Notes: a model not told the origin generated them from the sequence alone. Counted from the first letter of the stretch, positions 25,395 to 38,772 are shown. The stretch is 64,000 bases of DNA from Dryomyza anilis (GCA_951804985.1 OX638132.1:14241529-14305528), one strand, 5' to 3'. Numbers and translations are program-made.

Positions 25395-25465
25395 GTAGAA
25401 TAGAGTATACTAGAATACAATAGACTAGAAGAGAGTATAATATAGCATAGTAGAATAATTTTATA
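25395..25465. repeat. TAGAATAGAGTATA-type degenerate microsatellite
   Basis: Repeats of TAGAATA / AGAGTATA, irregular. The preceding 25050-25340 is less repetitive than its surroundings but shows no convincing gene. Confidence 0.5.
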
Positions 25466-25691
25466 AAATAGTAAAATAGATTTGTTTTTAAATAGTGCAA
25501 TTTTTGAAAATGTAAACAGAAGAAAATATCAGCGATATTGTAAAAAAAAAATATTTCCCCGTAGAATTTACGAACCAACTCAAATTTTGTACAGAAATAA
25601 AATTCACAACCTAAAATCGAATTTAAAATAAGTAGCTGCTATTTAAAAAAATAAATAAATAATTAAATAAAAGAAAAAGCTGATAGTATTT

Positions 25692-26368
25692 TTAACCAGT
25701 TGGGAAGGTTATATCACATGGAAAATTTTAAATTTGGTGTTATTATGATAGTTAGGATTATCAAAATTATAGTCGATCTAAGCCGACTTTAAATACCCTA
25801 CACATATGTGTGGTTACCATTCAAAGTGGTATATAGGGCACCATGGTATCCTGAAAATAACTACAAACTTTCAATCGCTGAAGAATTTCCTTTCATTTGA
25901 TACCCATATTTACAAATGGGTAAGTGTACCGGAGTTTAGATTTTTTTTGGGAACCAAAAGTCGTTTCGCGTGAAAACATTATTTCCATGTTTTTGAGAAT
26001 GAAGTCAATATATATTTGACCAAAAAAGTTTACCTAAGCACGTATACAGTAAAACTGAACTGTAGATGTAAATTTTATATGAGTTATTTGAATATAAATG
26101 GTCAGATCACAGGTCACAATTGACCGATATGCCTAAATTTTTCGCGTAGGTATATAAGTAATCTAAATTATGAGTTTCATTTATCTAACTCTTCAATTGT
26201 TTAAGTAGTAGTGATTTCAACAGACAGACGGACATCGCTAAATTGACTCAGGAGGTCATGCTGATCAAGAATATATATACTTTTCCATACCGGAGATGCT
26301 TCCTTCTGGGTGTTACAAACGGCGTACCAAATTGAATATACCCTTTCACTCTTAGTGTAGGGTACAAA
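25692..26368. repeat. Dispersed TACCCTACAC-ended repeat, copy 1
   Basis: Near 25791 a left-type end TACCCTACAC occurs, and at 26353-26368 the inverted right end GTGTAGGGTA. The right half (GACAGACGGACATCGCTAAA, CATGCTGATCAAGAATATAT, GGGTGTTACAAACGGCGTAC) is shared with 35900-36317. Similar sequences are widespread in fly genomes. Probably a non-autonomous element. Confidence 0.7.
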
Positions 26369-27592
26369 AATGACTTTATGTCATTTATTGGTTAGACTGG
26401 TTAGTGTGTGTTTAAGAGTAAAAATTTGCAAATGACTTGATATAAAATCCACAAAAAAAAATTAAATATATAATGGACCTGCACAAATGTCCAAAAATAA
26501 AATTGCAATTAATAAAATAACTTAATTATGCATGAGCACGTATTTAGTTATAACAATTTATACACACTGACATTACGAAGCGCATTGAATTGAGTGACAT
26601 TAGAGTGAATTGAGTGCATGAGCGTATAAACTGAGCCAAAAAAGAGCGCTGTTCAAAAGAGAGTGCAGTGCGCACAGATTAATTTTTTTTTTTCGGTTTG
26701 TTTATGTATCTAAAATAGTGGAAGCAAAGAAAACTTGTTATTATGCACACACAGATACAAACAATACCAACACAGTGACAAAATGAAATCAGCTGTTTTC
26801 GGTTTGTTTATATTTTTGTACATGAATTTTCCATGCTGACTTATTATCTGTGGCCGTCATACGTACTGTATCTATATCTTTCTATCTATCTATGTATCTG
26901 CTATTATGGCTGCCACCTTCGGTGTATCTTTGCAGTGTTGCGAACAAACATACTATAGTAGTATGGATGACATGTATGTGAGAATAATGACGATGATAAT
27001 GTGCTGAGGATGATTCTTGTGCATTTTATATATAAACGTGCGTAGGTATAACGTAGCAGCAAAAGAGAAAATTCAAACACAAAAAAGAGCACTTTGGAGA
27101 GCTTCAATTTATAAAACACTCAGATACAAAATCAAAGATACGTACGAAAACCAGGCAAAAAATTCAATTAAAAAAAAAATTAAATATTAAAAAACGAAAA
27201 CAAATTAATAAAATAAATGCACTTCAAGAAAAAATAAAACAATAAATACAAGTACCTCATTTTAGCATATATATGTAACAAGTGCTTAGATACATACATA
27301 CTATGTATATAGATACATTAAATATTGCCATATTATATATACCACCTCAAACAATACGACAACAGACAACATACATACAGCATGTATTTATAAAATCATG
27401 CTGTATAAATCAATCTATAAATACTACATAAACTAATTCAAAAATAACAAAGCATGTTGAGAATTTTTGTTTATACAATTTTTATTATATTTTGTTTTAT
27501 TCATATTAAATTCTAAAAGTACCAAATAATCTAAAATATTCGCATATTTGTAAAATTAGATTTCAAAACAAATTTTGTAGAAATTCATTTAC

Positions 27593-27606
27593 ACACACAC
27601 ACACAC
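27593..27606. repeat. CA microsatellite
   Basis: Run of ACACACACACACAC. A short TCTA microsatellite is at about 26878-26894, and CACTCATT/CTTCC-type repeats at 34815-34895. Confidence 0.8.
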
Positions 27607-28098
27607 ATAGTAACTATTGTATTATATTCACTAATTATTTCAATAATACTGTGTAACTTCACATTTGCTCCCATGTGTCCAACTCGCGGCACACAAAATT
27701 AACATTGAGCTTGATTGCTATAGTAAAAATGAATTGAGTTCAAGGACGTTCAAATGCGGTCACAGTAAAGTAATGTCTAGCATTGCTTCAAACAAAATAA
27801 TAAAAAATGAAAATAAACTGATATTCTTTATGTCTATACGACAGTACAGAAGTACAGAAAACTTTTAGAAATGCAGTCGAATTTATCATGTTTTAACGAT
27901 AATCAAGCATTTAATTTCTTCGTATCAAGAAAATTATTTGCGATTGTTTTTTTTATGGTCGTTTACAATGTTGACATATTTTTAAAAATCTGCAAATTTA
28001 AAAAAAATAGTGGAAATCTAGTAAATAGTAGACATTTATAACAAGAAAAAGATTTTTTATTAAATTTTGTCCTATAGCCTATGCAGGGATTTCAACTA

Positions 28099-29002
28099 AA
28101 GGGTTTCAACAGGGACGCTACAAAAGTAGAGCGACAGGGACAGCAAACGACGCCATATTTCTTGCCGCTCTTTTGACATTTCAGTAAGGTTTGCTATTTC
28201 ATGATGGAAAGAAATATACGAGCCAACACCGAGTATGTTCGTGAATTGGGCTGAGCAACAACTTGAAAATGATTCGGATTTTCATCGAAAAATCAACTTC
28301 AGCGATGAGGCTCATTTCTGGCTGAATGGCTTCGTCAATAAACAAAATATGCGTTATTGGTCAGACAGCAGTCCAAACGTACTCCATGAGTCATCATTGC
28401 ATCCCGAAAAATTTACGGTTTGGTGCGGTTTATTGGCCGGCGGCGTCATTGGGCCGTACTTCTTCCGTGATGATCAAGACCGGCACGTTACTGTAAATGG
28501 GAATCACTACCGTTCAATGATAACCGAATATTTTTGGCCCCAATTGGATGATATGGACTTGGAGGACATGTGGTTCCAACAGAACGGCGCCACACAGCGA
28601 ATGCCACAATCAATTTATTGGAAACCAAGTTTGGAGAACGTGTTATCTCACGAAATGGTCCAGTCGATTGGCCGCCTCGGTCGTGCGATTTGACACCGTG
28701 AGACTATTTCCTGTAGGGCTACGTCAAGTCTATGGTCTATGCCAACAAGCCAGCGACGATTGATGAACTTCGTACGAATATCGAACTTGAAATTGCAGCA
28801 GTAACGGCCGATTTATGCTTGAAAACTGTCGAAAATTGGGTTCAGCGTCTGGACTTGTGCAAGCGTGCCCGTGGTGGCCATGCAAAAGAAATCGAGTTCC
28901 ATACATAATGGCATCGAACGTACTTTTACAGGAAGAAAGAATTTCATTGATATCCAAAACCGTTTTTGTTTTATTTTAAAAAACGCTCTTATTGAAAAAC
29001 CC
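28099..29002 (+). mobile_element. Tc1/mariner-like transposon, internally deleted and decayed
   Basis: The left end (AAAGGGTTTCAACAGGGACG, preceded by TA) is the same sequence as the arms of the palindromic MITEs. The right end closes with TTGAAAAACCC. The 5' untranslated part and the first codons are kept. Sequence is then missing up to the middle of the transposase, so the copy is about 0.9 kb. This is the only copy in the window with the catalytic region and is the likely parent family of the MITEs. Confidence 0.85.
28201..28908 (+). pseudogene. Tc1/mariner-type DDE transposase pseudogene
   Basis: Recognisable DDE-transposase text includes FSDEAHFWLNGFVNKQNMRY, KFTVWCGLLAGGVIGPYFF and, in another frame further on, KPATIDELRTNIELEIAA, ending at TAA 28906-28908. 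The N-terminal DNA-binding region is missing apart from the first codons. The second catalytic Asp is replaced by Asn (QQNGAT). A frameshift lies near 28600-28615, and two stops interrupt the segment after CDLTP. The first and third catalytic Asp are kept. The spacing between second and third positions looks like DD37D, which would fit a maT-like clade. It cannot make an active enzyme. Confidence 0.9.
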
Positions 29003-29853
29003 GAACTATCGAAGTAGGTAGTTCTATTGCAACCATTTCTAGCTCCAACTTAATCTACTTTTCATGGACGCAACTAGCGAATTCTCAATGGAGTTGTCAA
29101 AGGACTAGTTTTTATATTTACTACTTGTGCACTTGTTTTTGAACCACGTTTTTGAACCACCTTTTTGAATCCACAGACATTGGTGGGTTAAACTAAGTTT
29201 AAAGTTCACAGAAAAACAAGATTCTAAGTTTAAACTAAGTTTAAACTACAAATTAGGTTCAACTACCATGAAAAAATAAGTTTGGGCGTTGGTGTCAAGT
29301 TACGCGCAAATTTATATATTTACTAGAACGTACATTTTTATAAAAACGTAAAAAATATAAGTCAAAAAATCTTAATAAAATATAAATTATTTTTAGATTG
29401 CATATAGAGAAGAAGTTCGTAGGTTTAAAAAAGTACATTATCAAAAAATCTATTTTTGTTCGAAAAAATCTGTTTGGCACCTCAAAAAAACTGTTAAAAA
29501 ACACAGATAAATCTGACAATATGGTAACACTGGTCATGTACATTATTTATATTAAAAATTAACAACAGTTTGTGATATTTAATATTTTTGTCAACATGAA
29601 AATGTTCTGCAAATCAAGAAGAATGTTACTGCATACTTCTTTTTTTAAGCCACGAACAAAAGTTCTATAAGAAAGCAACAACAGTTTGTGATCTTTTTGT
29701 TTTTTTTTATTAGACATTATTTTTGATAGACATCGAAATAACATCTGTAACTCTAGAACTTCTATAGTTCTCAAGTTATTTTGTTTCTTAATATCAATAA
29801 GTCTTTTATATAGTTTTATATCTTTAATTTAATTTCATCGAATGTAGAAGAAT

Positions 29854-32800
29854 ATCCCAAGCAACAATTTACTACGTAACACAAATACTGCTAAGTTTTT
29901 AGTAGGAATTTGAATAGTAAGTACTCGCCAGTGAAAACTAGTCTAAAGCTGGTAGATTACTGATAGGGATTTGAAGAGTAGATCCCTACCAATAAAACTA
30001 GTCAAAAACTGGTCTCCCATCAGTAAAACTAGTCAAAAACTGGTCGGTTACTGGTAGGGATTTGAAGAATAGATCCCTACCAAGAAAACTAGCCAAAAGC
30101 TGGCCAAAAACTGGTCTCCCACTACTAAAACTAGTCAAAAACTGAACGGTTACTGGTAGGAATCTGAAGAGTAGATCCCTACCAATAAAACTAGCCAAAA
30201 TTGGTGAGTAACAATTGTTTCTATGTCTTATGTATTATGTGACAACAGAAAATAAGCACGTTATATATAGCTTACTTTTTATTATAATCACTTATTTATT
30301 TCTTGATTCCATCTGGATTCCAAGAATTGTTTTTCTTCCCCGCGTAGTTATGTTAATAGATCCCGTTTTCACACATGTTTCTCTGTCTGTTATTAATTTA
30401 GTTGACTTATTAACTTCACAATAAATCAATATTGGATAGTATTATTTTGGATATCATACCGAATTCATAACGATATCGTTAAGCATCTCGACTATGTATA
30501 ATTTGAGGCACTCAGCGACATAATCACTTATACTCGGTGGTATTAGTCAAGGTAATAAATGTTTAAAATTTATACGTTGTCAGATTTTTTTATAAAATAT
30601 AATGTTAAACAACGATAGATACGAGATATATATACGATCTATGAGTTTATATCATTGCGTATGTTATGTAGAGTTGTGTATTTTTATTTCCATACAAATT
30701 TCGTACGCGCTTTACACAGCTACACAGAATACGCAATATACGACACTTACGCAGGTTAAAATGTGGACCTCTAATGTGTTTTTGATTCATTTTTAATACG
30801 CAAATCACAAATTTGAAAAATAAAGTGTAAATTTACACTGACACAAATACAATTATTCTTTTAAAATAAAATATATCGTCGTTGTAGAACTAAAAGTCAC
30901 CAAATACATTTTTAGGAAAATCTTATATTTCAAGTTTGTTTCTTATTATTATAAAAAGTAATTGATAGATTTTTAAAATTGAAATACCAATTGATAGATT
31001 TTCATTTTCTTATTATTTGGTACAAATATTGCAATCATCTATCAGAAATTGGCAGATATATAAACATTTTTTTAAATGAATAATTGGCATTTTGGAAATG
31101 TAGTTGGTGATTTTTATTTCTAGATAGAAGTTGTAGAATTAAAATACATTTTTTATAATTTATTTTAGGAGTTTATGGATTGGTATTTTAAAAACTTGAA
31201 TAATTACACGAAAGATTAACACGTTATTATCAATAGGCAGCAATATTGACTCAATTGTTTTGAATACAAATGATTTTTATAAAAAGGAACAAAGTCAAAA
31301 AAGTACACAGCAATTTTCGAAAACTCAGAAGATTAAGTAAAATTTAGTTTTTTTTTCTTCCACGACCAATATTTATATTAAAACTGATTTTGTTGCATTA
31401 CATTTTTATGTTACTTGATATTTTTGATTCAAAATTTAAGGGTTTTTGTCATATACAAAGAAGAGAAAAAATACTAAAATTAAAGCGCTTATTGTGTCTT
31501 ATACACCACCAAGCAATACTTTAAAAAACTGCTAGATCAACCCAACATCCATCCCCAAAGCTGTGTAAGCAATCAAACTGGTTTGCATGGCAATGCAATA
31601 AAATTAGAAACTCAAGTTCCTCAAAGAATTAAAACCTAAACAAAAAGAGTCACCACCACCCCTGTACTTATTGTATAAATATTGCTGGCAGGCAGCAATG
31701 CAATGAAGCTACCACCATATGTAGTCGACTCAATAACAGAAGGCTGTGACTATTATGTGTGGCACGCATATGCATGACAAGTTGGACATCGCTATTTCTG
31801 AAGTGCTTCCAAGGTATATAGATAGATACATATATAGTAGACATAAAGCACAGACACATACACAGCATTAGCAAATAGCTATGTGCGCAGTGTTTCTTAA
31901 AAATAAAAATAAATAAAACAATATTTTAATATTTAAAATTTAAAAAAAATGCTTTAAAAAGCACGTTTAACGATGTTTGTATAAAATACAACCGAATATG
32001 AACTTGAAATGAACTTTTTACTGAACTTTAAGCACTCTAAAGATTTATTTAGTGGCAAATGCTAAAACAAATTTTTGTTTTGAGTCACAAAACGGTTTAA
32101 AATCAATTAATTTTTTTTTTTTTTGCAAAATACAAATTAAAACGAACTTGAAGTGAAATTTGAGCAAACCAACAAAAGAAACTTAAGACGCACAAAAAAA
32201 ACGAGAGCTGTTTGTGAATACAGCGAACATGAGGCGAACTGAATATACAAACGAATTAAACCAGCTTCTCTCAGTGAAAAGTTCAAAATGTATATAACAG
32301 CATTCGTGAAATTTAAAAATATTTCTAATGGGGAAATCCCATTTAGAAGTAGATATATCTAATAGGGTCATCAGGATAAAGGTATATGTTCAAATTCAAG
32401 TATTACCCTACCAACCGTTTGACGATAATTTTGAATACGAAAAAATAATCATAAATGCATTAAAACTTTTCGGTTTCTGGGCATTTCCAGTTTTGACTAG
32501 TTTTACTGACAGGCAGTAACCGATCAGGTCTTGGCTAGTTTCACTGGGGACAGAGCAGTTTTTGATAATTTTGAGTGGCAGGGATTTACTCTTCAAATCC
32601 CAACCAGTGGCATACTAGTTTTTGACTATTTTAACTTGCGGGGAACAACTCTTGAAATCCCTGCCAGTAACCGACCAGTTTTTGGCTAGTTTTACTGGGG
32701 ACTGATCAGATTTTGACTAGTTTTCCTTGCTGAGATCTACTCTTCAAATCCCACCAATAACCTAACATTTTTTGGATAGTTTAACTTGCGGGAATCTACT

Positions 32801-32921
32801 CTTCAAATCCCTACCAGTAACCTAACAGTTTTTGAATAGTTTTACTTGCGGGAATCTACTTTCAACCAGTAACGAAAAACTTAGCAGTATTTGAGCTGCC
32901 TAGTAAATTGTTGCTTGGGAT
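29854..32921. mobile_element. Foldback-like element with TIRs and subterminal tandem repeats, about 3.07 kb
   Basis: The outer ends are inverted and identical for 21 bp, starting ATCCCAAGCAACAATTTACT. A second identical 19-bp block, CAAATACTGCTAAGTTTTT, comes after a short variable spacer. Inside each end is an array of 50-60-bp units in opposite orientation (29930-30200 and 32480-32880), built on GGTAGGGATTTGAAGAGTAG and AAAACTAGTCAAAAACTGG. The 2.2-kb centre is AT-rich and has no recognisable transposase, so this is a non-autonomous copy. The architecture recalls fly Foldback or Galileo elements. A target duplication is not clear. Confidence 0.85.
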
Positions 32922-35899
32922 GTCAAAAATACAAATTATTAAAATAATAACTTCGTTGAACAAATTTTTGAAAATCATAATGAACCAACACATTATCATC
33001 GTCGTCATCATCATCTTCATTATTTTCATCATTGGTAGAAACAAAAGCAGCCGCCATGTTCCAACCAACAAGCGCAGCCACTATATGATTTATGCAGCAA
33101 CCTAGTCATGCATTCACTGCACTCTACTCCACTCCTCCAACACTTCTGAACTTTTTTTTTATAATATAGAAACTCCAATTTTAGCTCCAATGTTGTATTT
33201 GTAGAAAAAAATACAAAAAAAAAAGAAACGCAGCAGAACGAAAAAGCATTTTTTATTCGTCGAGTTTCTCGGGAGCTTCGATTCGAAAACGACAATAGAG
33301 TGAGGCGAGGCAGACAACGATGATGATATGGTAAAGAGTAGCAGCACAAAAATTTAGCCCTTTTTGTGTTCAGTTCGATTGAGCAGCAGACAGACGACTA
33401 CAAAGTAGTTTAGTCGGTTTTGCACTAAAGCGTAGTTTATGCTATGAGGCGTATATTAATGTTTAAAAAAAACAACTACGCAAACTTTGTAGAGGTACAA
33501 ATTGGTATTATGTATGGCGTATGCTTTATATAAATAAATCAGATTTTTAGTTTTTTTGTTTTGTTTGTAATTACAAAACAAGTTAGGCAGCAATATAAGA
33601 ATTATATAGATATAATTGAACTATGTATAACTAGTTTTTTGTATGTATAGCTATATAATACGTAACAATTTAAACAGCTGTGCGCCGCTTAGCGTATTAA
33701 TTTCAATTGTATACGTCGAACTTTTTTATTTTTAATTTTTTTCAAATGCAAAATACACGCTATTATATCATCAAGAAAATCGAAGAAATATGCAATTTTA
33801 TTTCCTACTTAAAAATGCAAAGAGTCGATAATAGGAAAAAGCGAAAAAAACACGGCCAGCCAACGTTGCAATAGCAGCAAAATGTCGTCTACATTTAGCT
33901 AGTAGTTTCACAATACACACACCTCGTATTACATTTTTTTTTATTTAGCTATTTTATTGAATTTTTCAGCTATATTTTCGAAATATTCTGCCTTTTTTCA
34001 GCTATTTTATTTTGTTTTCAATTAAAAGCCTTCATTTTTTCTTTATATTATTATAATATATAATAATTATTTCGAAATATGGCCATTTTTAATTATTTTT
34101 CATTGCACACAACCCGTTTATAACGTTTCATTTTATTTTTAACTTAAACTTTTTAGTATTATGCATTGAATTATTACTTTTTTTTTGTAGTGGTTTCTTT
34201 CTTGATATTTTGTCTCTTTTTAGTATTTGCTGAATTTTGTTTAAAACTTGGTTGGTTGGTTGTTGCCGCTCGCAGTTCAATTTGTAGACTGACTAACTTG
34301 ACAGACTTGTTCGACCGTCTGAGTGAGTCGCTGCTTTGGTCTCGACACAGGAAAAACCTGCCTGCCACATGTAGTTGGTACCTACAAATTCAAGAGTTAG
34401 AGATAGAGAGAGCGCGTGCGAAACGAGCGAGTTTAGTTATCGCGCACATTTTTAACTCATTCGCTTGCTTGGGGTTCCAATGGCTCAGTTGAGTGGCTCT
34501 GGGTCGCTCTGAGTATGTAGTGGTGGTGGTTTAAAGCACCAGGCCAAGCACAATGGTGCCCTTAAAGGTTTTTGGAAAAAGTAAAATTTTTCTTTTTACC
34601 TAAATTACTACGAAATTATTTTTTTTTATCTGTTTTAAATATCAAAATACTCAATAACCCACAGAAAACCGAGTATTTAAAACTGCTGCTCGTCCTGTGC
34701 CTAATTGACAGCAACCTGACAGAGAAACATCCAAAAAAAATGAGGTCAACAAACTACTACGCAGTTTTATTTTTAAATATACACAACTTCTTACTTTAGC
34801 TCGCTGTTTTAACTCATTATTTCACTCACTCACAAGCACGTTAATTCACTCATTTATTCTTTCACTCATTCCTTCCTTCCCTCACTCACTCAATCATTCA
34901 AGTGAGCATTACAGCGAATGATAAGAATTTTATATCTTTTCCAACAACACACCACAAGGCGTAGTATAAATAAAAACAAATAAAACATGTGTTTATCATT
35001 ACTTTTGTCTGCGTCCAGGGTTCCAAACTACAAAAATAAAGCAGTTCTTTATACCTACTTAAACCCCGTCCCGCTGTATCACCAAATGTCATCTCGTCTG
35101 ATTCTACTTAACTCAAATTGAACTCGAGCAACGACCCTTATTGGAAACGTTTAGGAAACAAAAAAAAAATAAAGTCGATCTTGTACCTGTCTGGAAATTT
35201 GAAAAATACAAATAAAGAAATCAGCTGATTATAAAATACGTGCGTTCGATTCGTGTCTGTGTGTTATTGCCATCCAGCTGTTTCGAAATTACATATATAT
35301 AACCATTAGCAAATCATTAACATATTTCGAAAGTTTTATCCATTTGTACATGATAATAAGTGTCATTGGTTAGGAAAATCGAATGAATCATTTTAATATA
35401 TCTCGGTACCGTTATTAAAAAAATATCATAAATTAGGGAAAATCATCAATTGTATCGCTAATAATTTCCATAAATCATTAACAAACTTAGATTTTGTGTC
35501 TTTATTATTATCTATATTCTTAAAAACCATTAAAACAGCACCATTAAAAAATATTCTAGATTATAGCACCCTAATTTGGGGGAATATATTGTAAAAATAT
35601 TGATTTTGATTGTTTACGGAATACTATTTGACATTTAAGAATTCAAATGACGTTTTTCGTGTTTTTCTCAAAATGTCATAGCTTGGACTTAGCCAGTTTT
35701 GATTCACAACGCCTGAATAGTATTAAATATGTTTCATAGATCTGTAGTTCGTTTCTCTAACACGAATTACTTAAGTAATCGTTGAAACCCGGTCAGATTT
35801 AAAACTTGCTCAAAAATCGAAAAGAAACTTAGGAAATTGAAATAATTCTCATTTTTCTTTCAGTTATTTATAAAATATTTAAAACAAATTTAAAAAATA

Positions 35900-36317
35900 A
35901 CCAGTGAGAAAGGTTAGGTGATATGGGAAATTTGGAAGTAAGGAAATTGTAATAGTTGGAACCACCAGTCGGTTGAGCATAAAGTCAATATATATTTGAC
36001 CAAAAAAGTTCACTTAAGCCAGTATAGAGTAAAATTCATCTGTTTACGCAAGTTTTCGGTGTGGTCGGGTTCGCAGGTTACAATTGACCGACCATGCCAA
36101 TTTTCTTGTTGAGACAGTGAAGATATATAAATAATCTAAATTAGGAGTTTTTCCTGTAATCGTGATTTCAGCAAACAGACGGACGAACGCTTAATCGACT
36201 CAGAAAGTCATGCTGATCAAGTATATACATACTTTCTATACCGGATATGCTTCCTTCTGGGTGTTACAAACGGCGTACCAATTTGAATATATCCTTTCAC
36301 TCTTAGTGTAGGGTACA
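35900..36317. repeat. Dispersed TACCCTACAC-ended repeat, copy 2
   Basis: Diverged copy of 25692-26368 in the same orientation with an internal deletion. It shares GTCAATATATATTTGACCAA, CATGCTGATCAAG and the right end CTCTTAGTGTAGGGTACAAA. Confidence 0.7.
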
Positions 36318-36342
36318 AACAATATGTATTAAATAATACGCA

Positions 36343-36550
36343 CTTGAATACGATCGACGAAATATGATACGAGACTCGGCGAACCCATTTCATATTCCCA
36401 ATGCGCGATTTGTTGAATTATTTCGGCTTACCAAAGATGCTGCAAATGACCTATTAGCAGAAGTCTCGCCATTTATGGGAACGGGAGTAAGTCGCATCTC
36501 CCATGGCATTCAATTCACTCTATCTCACAAACAACACAGTCTTCTTTTTT
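36343..36550 (+). pseudogene. HARBI1 / PIF-Harbinger transposase N-terminal fragment
   Basis: A short open stretch reads YDRRNMIRDSANPF and then ARFVELFRLTKDAANDLLAE. This is the N-terminal pattern of HARBI1-type nucleases (an R-D-x-x-N-P-F element followed by F-x-x-x-F-R-L-x-K). Similarity fades after about 36515 and the frame ends at a TAG near 36550. The DDE catalytic core is not found nearby, so it is a relic or one isolated exon. Confidence 0.65.
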
Positions 36551-37410
36551 AGCACCTTTGGAAGTGAACTGTCCCTTACCCACACTTCTGTGTTGTTGCA
36601 TCAGCTTTATAAGCCTCTTTGCTCGAGCTATTTTGTATAAATTAATTTATGAAAATTCCATAATTACGTATTTTCCAACCACAATTGCTTAAATCGAGAG
36701 ACTAGTGAGAAATAAAATAGTTCCAAACTATTCGATTTATTTGTAGAATCACTGATGTGAGTAAATTTCTACTAAAGAGAAATTAAACCATGTCAAAATG
36801 AAGCAATTCAATCTGTTAAATCGTTTAATATTATACAGTACCATTAAATCAGTTAAATCGTTCAGTATGATACAGCAAAATCATTAAAAATGAAAATGAC
36901 GTCATTATGACGTCAAATCGACAATAGTAGTCGAAAACTGTGATCGAAAACAAATACAGAAACGAGCTACTGAAATGATTTCAATTCTTTTGAAAGCAAT
37001 ATTTTGTATGAAAGAACAAAATAAATTCGATCAAATTGTAACTTTAAAAGTTCAATTATTACCATATCGTTTTTGTGAAGTAAAATTAATAAAATTTTAA
37101 ATTTGTATTAGTATTATAAGGTGTATTTAAAATTTTAAAATACTATTAGAAAGATAATGAAAATAATTATACTAAATATAATTACCACAATGGAAAGAGA
37201 TATTCAAATATAGTATGTTTTTCACACAGCACATTAAATCAATTTCGTTAGTTTTAAATATTTTTTCTTTTTTATTCACATACAATTCGCCGATATAAAA
37301 CACACTATAATATAAATAATCTATAATATCAGGAGCGACATTTGCGGAAATGAAAATTTGTTGATCAAAAATGATATACAAATGTTTATCAAGTTTTTAG
37401 CTTATCTAGC

Positions 37411-37665
37411 ATATCGTCGGTTATACTGCAAAACCGCCTATCTACATTTTTGAATACATCTTACAAAATGAATTTTGCAGAAGAAACAAAACTATTTTCA
37501 GTCTCAATTCTGCACTTACTTCATACAAAATTAAGTATGTCATAACTTATAATGGTATTTATCTAATTGGTCCGATCAACATATCATTTAAAACCGCATT
37601 ATAACACAAAATTAGGCGTAATTTTCACATGCAGTTAGGCGGTTTTGCAGTATCACCGACGATAT
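37411..37665. mobile_element. MITE with 30-bp terminal inverted repeats, 255 bp
   Basis: The left end ATATCGTCGGTTATACTGCA and the inverted right end differ by one base over 30 bp. The interior has no coding sequence. The target duplication is unclear. Confidence 0.8.
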
Positions 37666-37717
37666 TTTACAAAGAGGTAGAGTGTGTTCAATTGTTGGTA
37701 TATTATTAGTAGGAGAG

Positions 37718-38772
37718 TCTGGGGTAAAGTGGGACACGTTTTGATTTTCCTCCAAAAAGGAGTACATTTGAATAATTTTTCAAATTCTTTTTAAGAGTCT
37801 GTTCCATTGACTGGTTCTTGATCTAACATTTTGCATTAAGAGAACACCATTTATGTCTTTTAATTGATTTTTGTGCGACTCTTAAAAACATTCCACATTC
37901 CGACTTGTTGAAAAATCTTAGGGTAGTGTGGGAAACTACAAAATTTTTACCAAAATGCGATCTTAGTATTTTTTTCATGTTTTGTTATTTTCATAACAAA
38001 GTCAAATATGTGGACTTTAAAAAAATACAGAAAACAAAACATATTTCAGTTTCTTTAATATGTAGGGTAGTCTAGTGTAAAGTGGGACACTTTTGATTTT
38101 TCTTTCGAAACATTACATTTGAAGGGTCTATTCCATAGACTGATTCATGATCTAACTTTTTGCATTAACAGAGAACCATTTATAAGCCTTTAATTTGATT
38201 TTTGAGCGACTTTTCCAAAGAGCTCAATTTCGTACTTGTTGAAAAATGTTGGGTTAAAGTGGGGAAACTACAAAATTTTTACCAAAATGCTATTTTAGTA
38301 TTTTATTTTTCATGTTCTTTTATATTCATAACAAAGTCAAATATATTAAGAATAAATACATTACATGTTAAGAAAATACGAACGAATATTCTGAGTTGCA
38401 ATGATAGTTTCTGGTCGTCAAATTCGCAATTTTCAAGTATACAGACCATTTGCAGATGTGGCAGTTCACTAAAATGTTAAAATTTAAATTCTTCGGATTT
38501 TCATACAATCAAATTGAATGAAAATTCTTTTTCTGATATAGTTGAAGAAACTCCACTGCTGTATTTTTTTTTTGTTTTGTTAAAGTTTCGCTTTTCGGAT
38601 TTTTCTGCAAATTAATCTTATCTCAGGTGAAGTTAAAATTTTGTTTTCATTGATTTGTGGCCAAGATTCAAGTTTTTCTTGGCTAAACCAATTAAATAAT
38701 TCATATAATACAATATTTTTACTAAAATTACAACAAATATTGCTTAAATTACGTTTCCCACTTTACCCCAGA
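37718..38772. mobile_element. Non-autonomous element with TCTGGGGTAAAGTGGG ends and internal tandem duplication
   Basis: The left end TCTGGGGTAAAGTGGGACAC and the inverted right end CCCACTTTACCCCAGA match over 16 bp. Inside, about 330 bp is duplicated in tandem (37718-38050 and 38068-38380; both contain GGAAACTACAAAATTTTTAC and CATAACAAAGTCAAATAT). No transposase is visible. Confidence 0.75.

Noticed and set aside
33029..33349. 106-codon minus-strand frame with Ser/Phe/Cys-rich text
   Set aside because: No domain, poor codon composition, and it overlaps other frames equally open. The region at 33.3-34.5 kb may be a transcribed leader but cannot be assigned.
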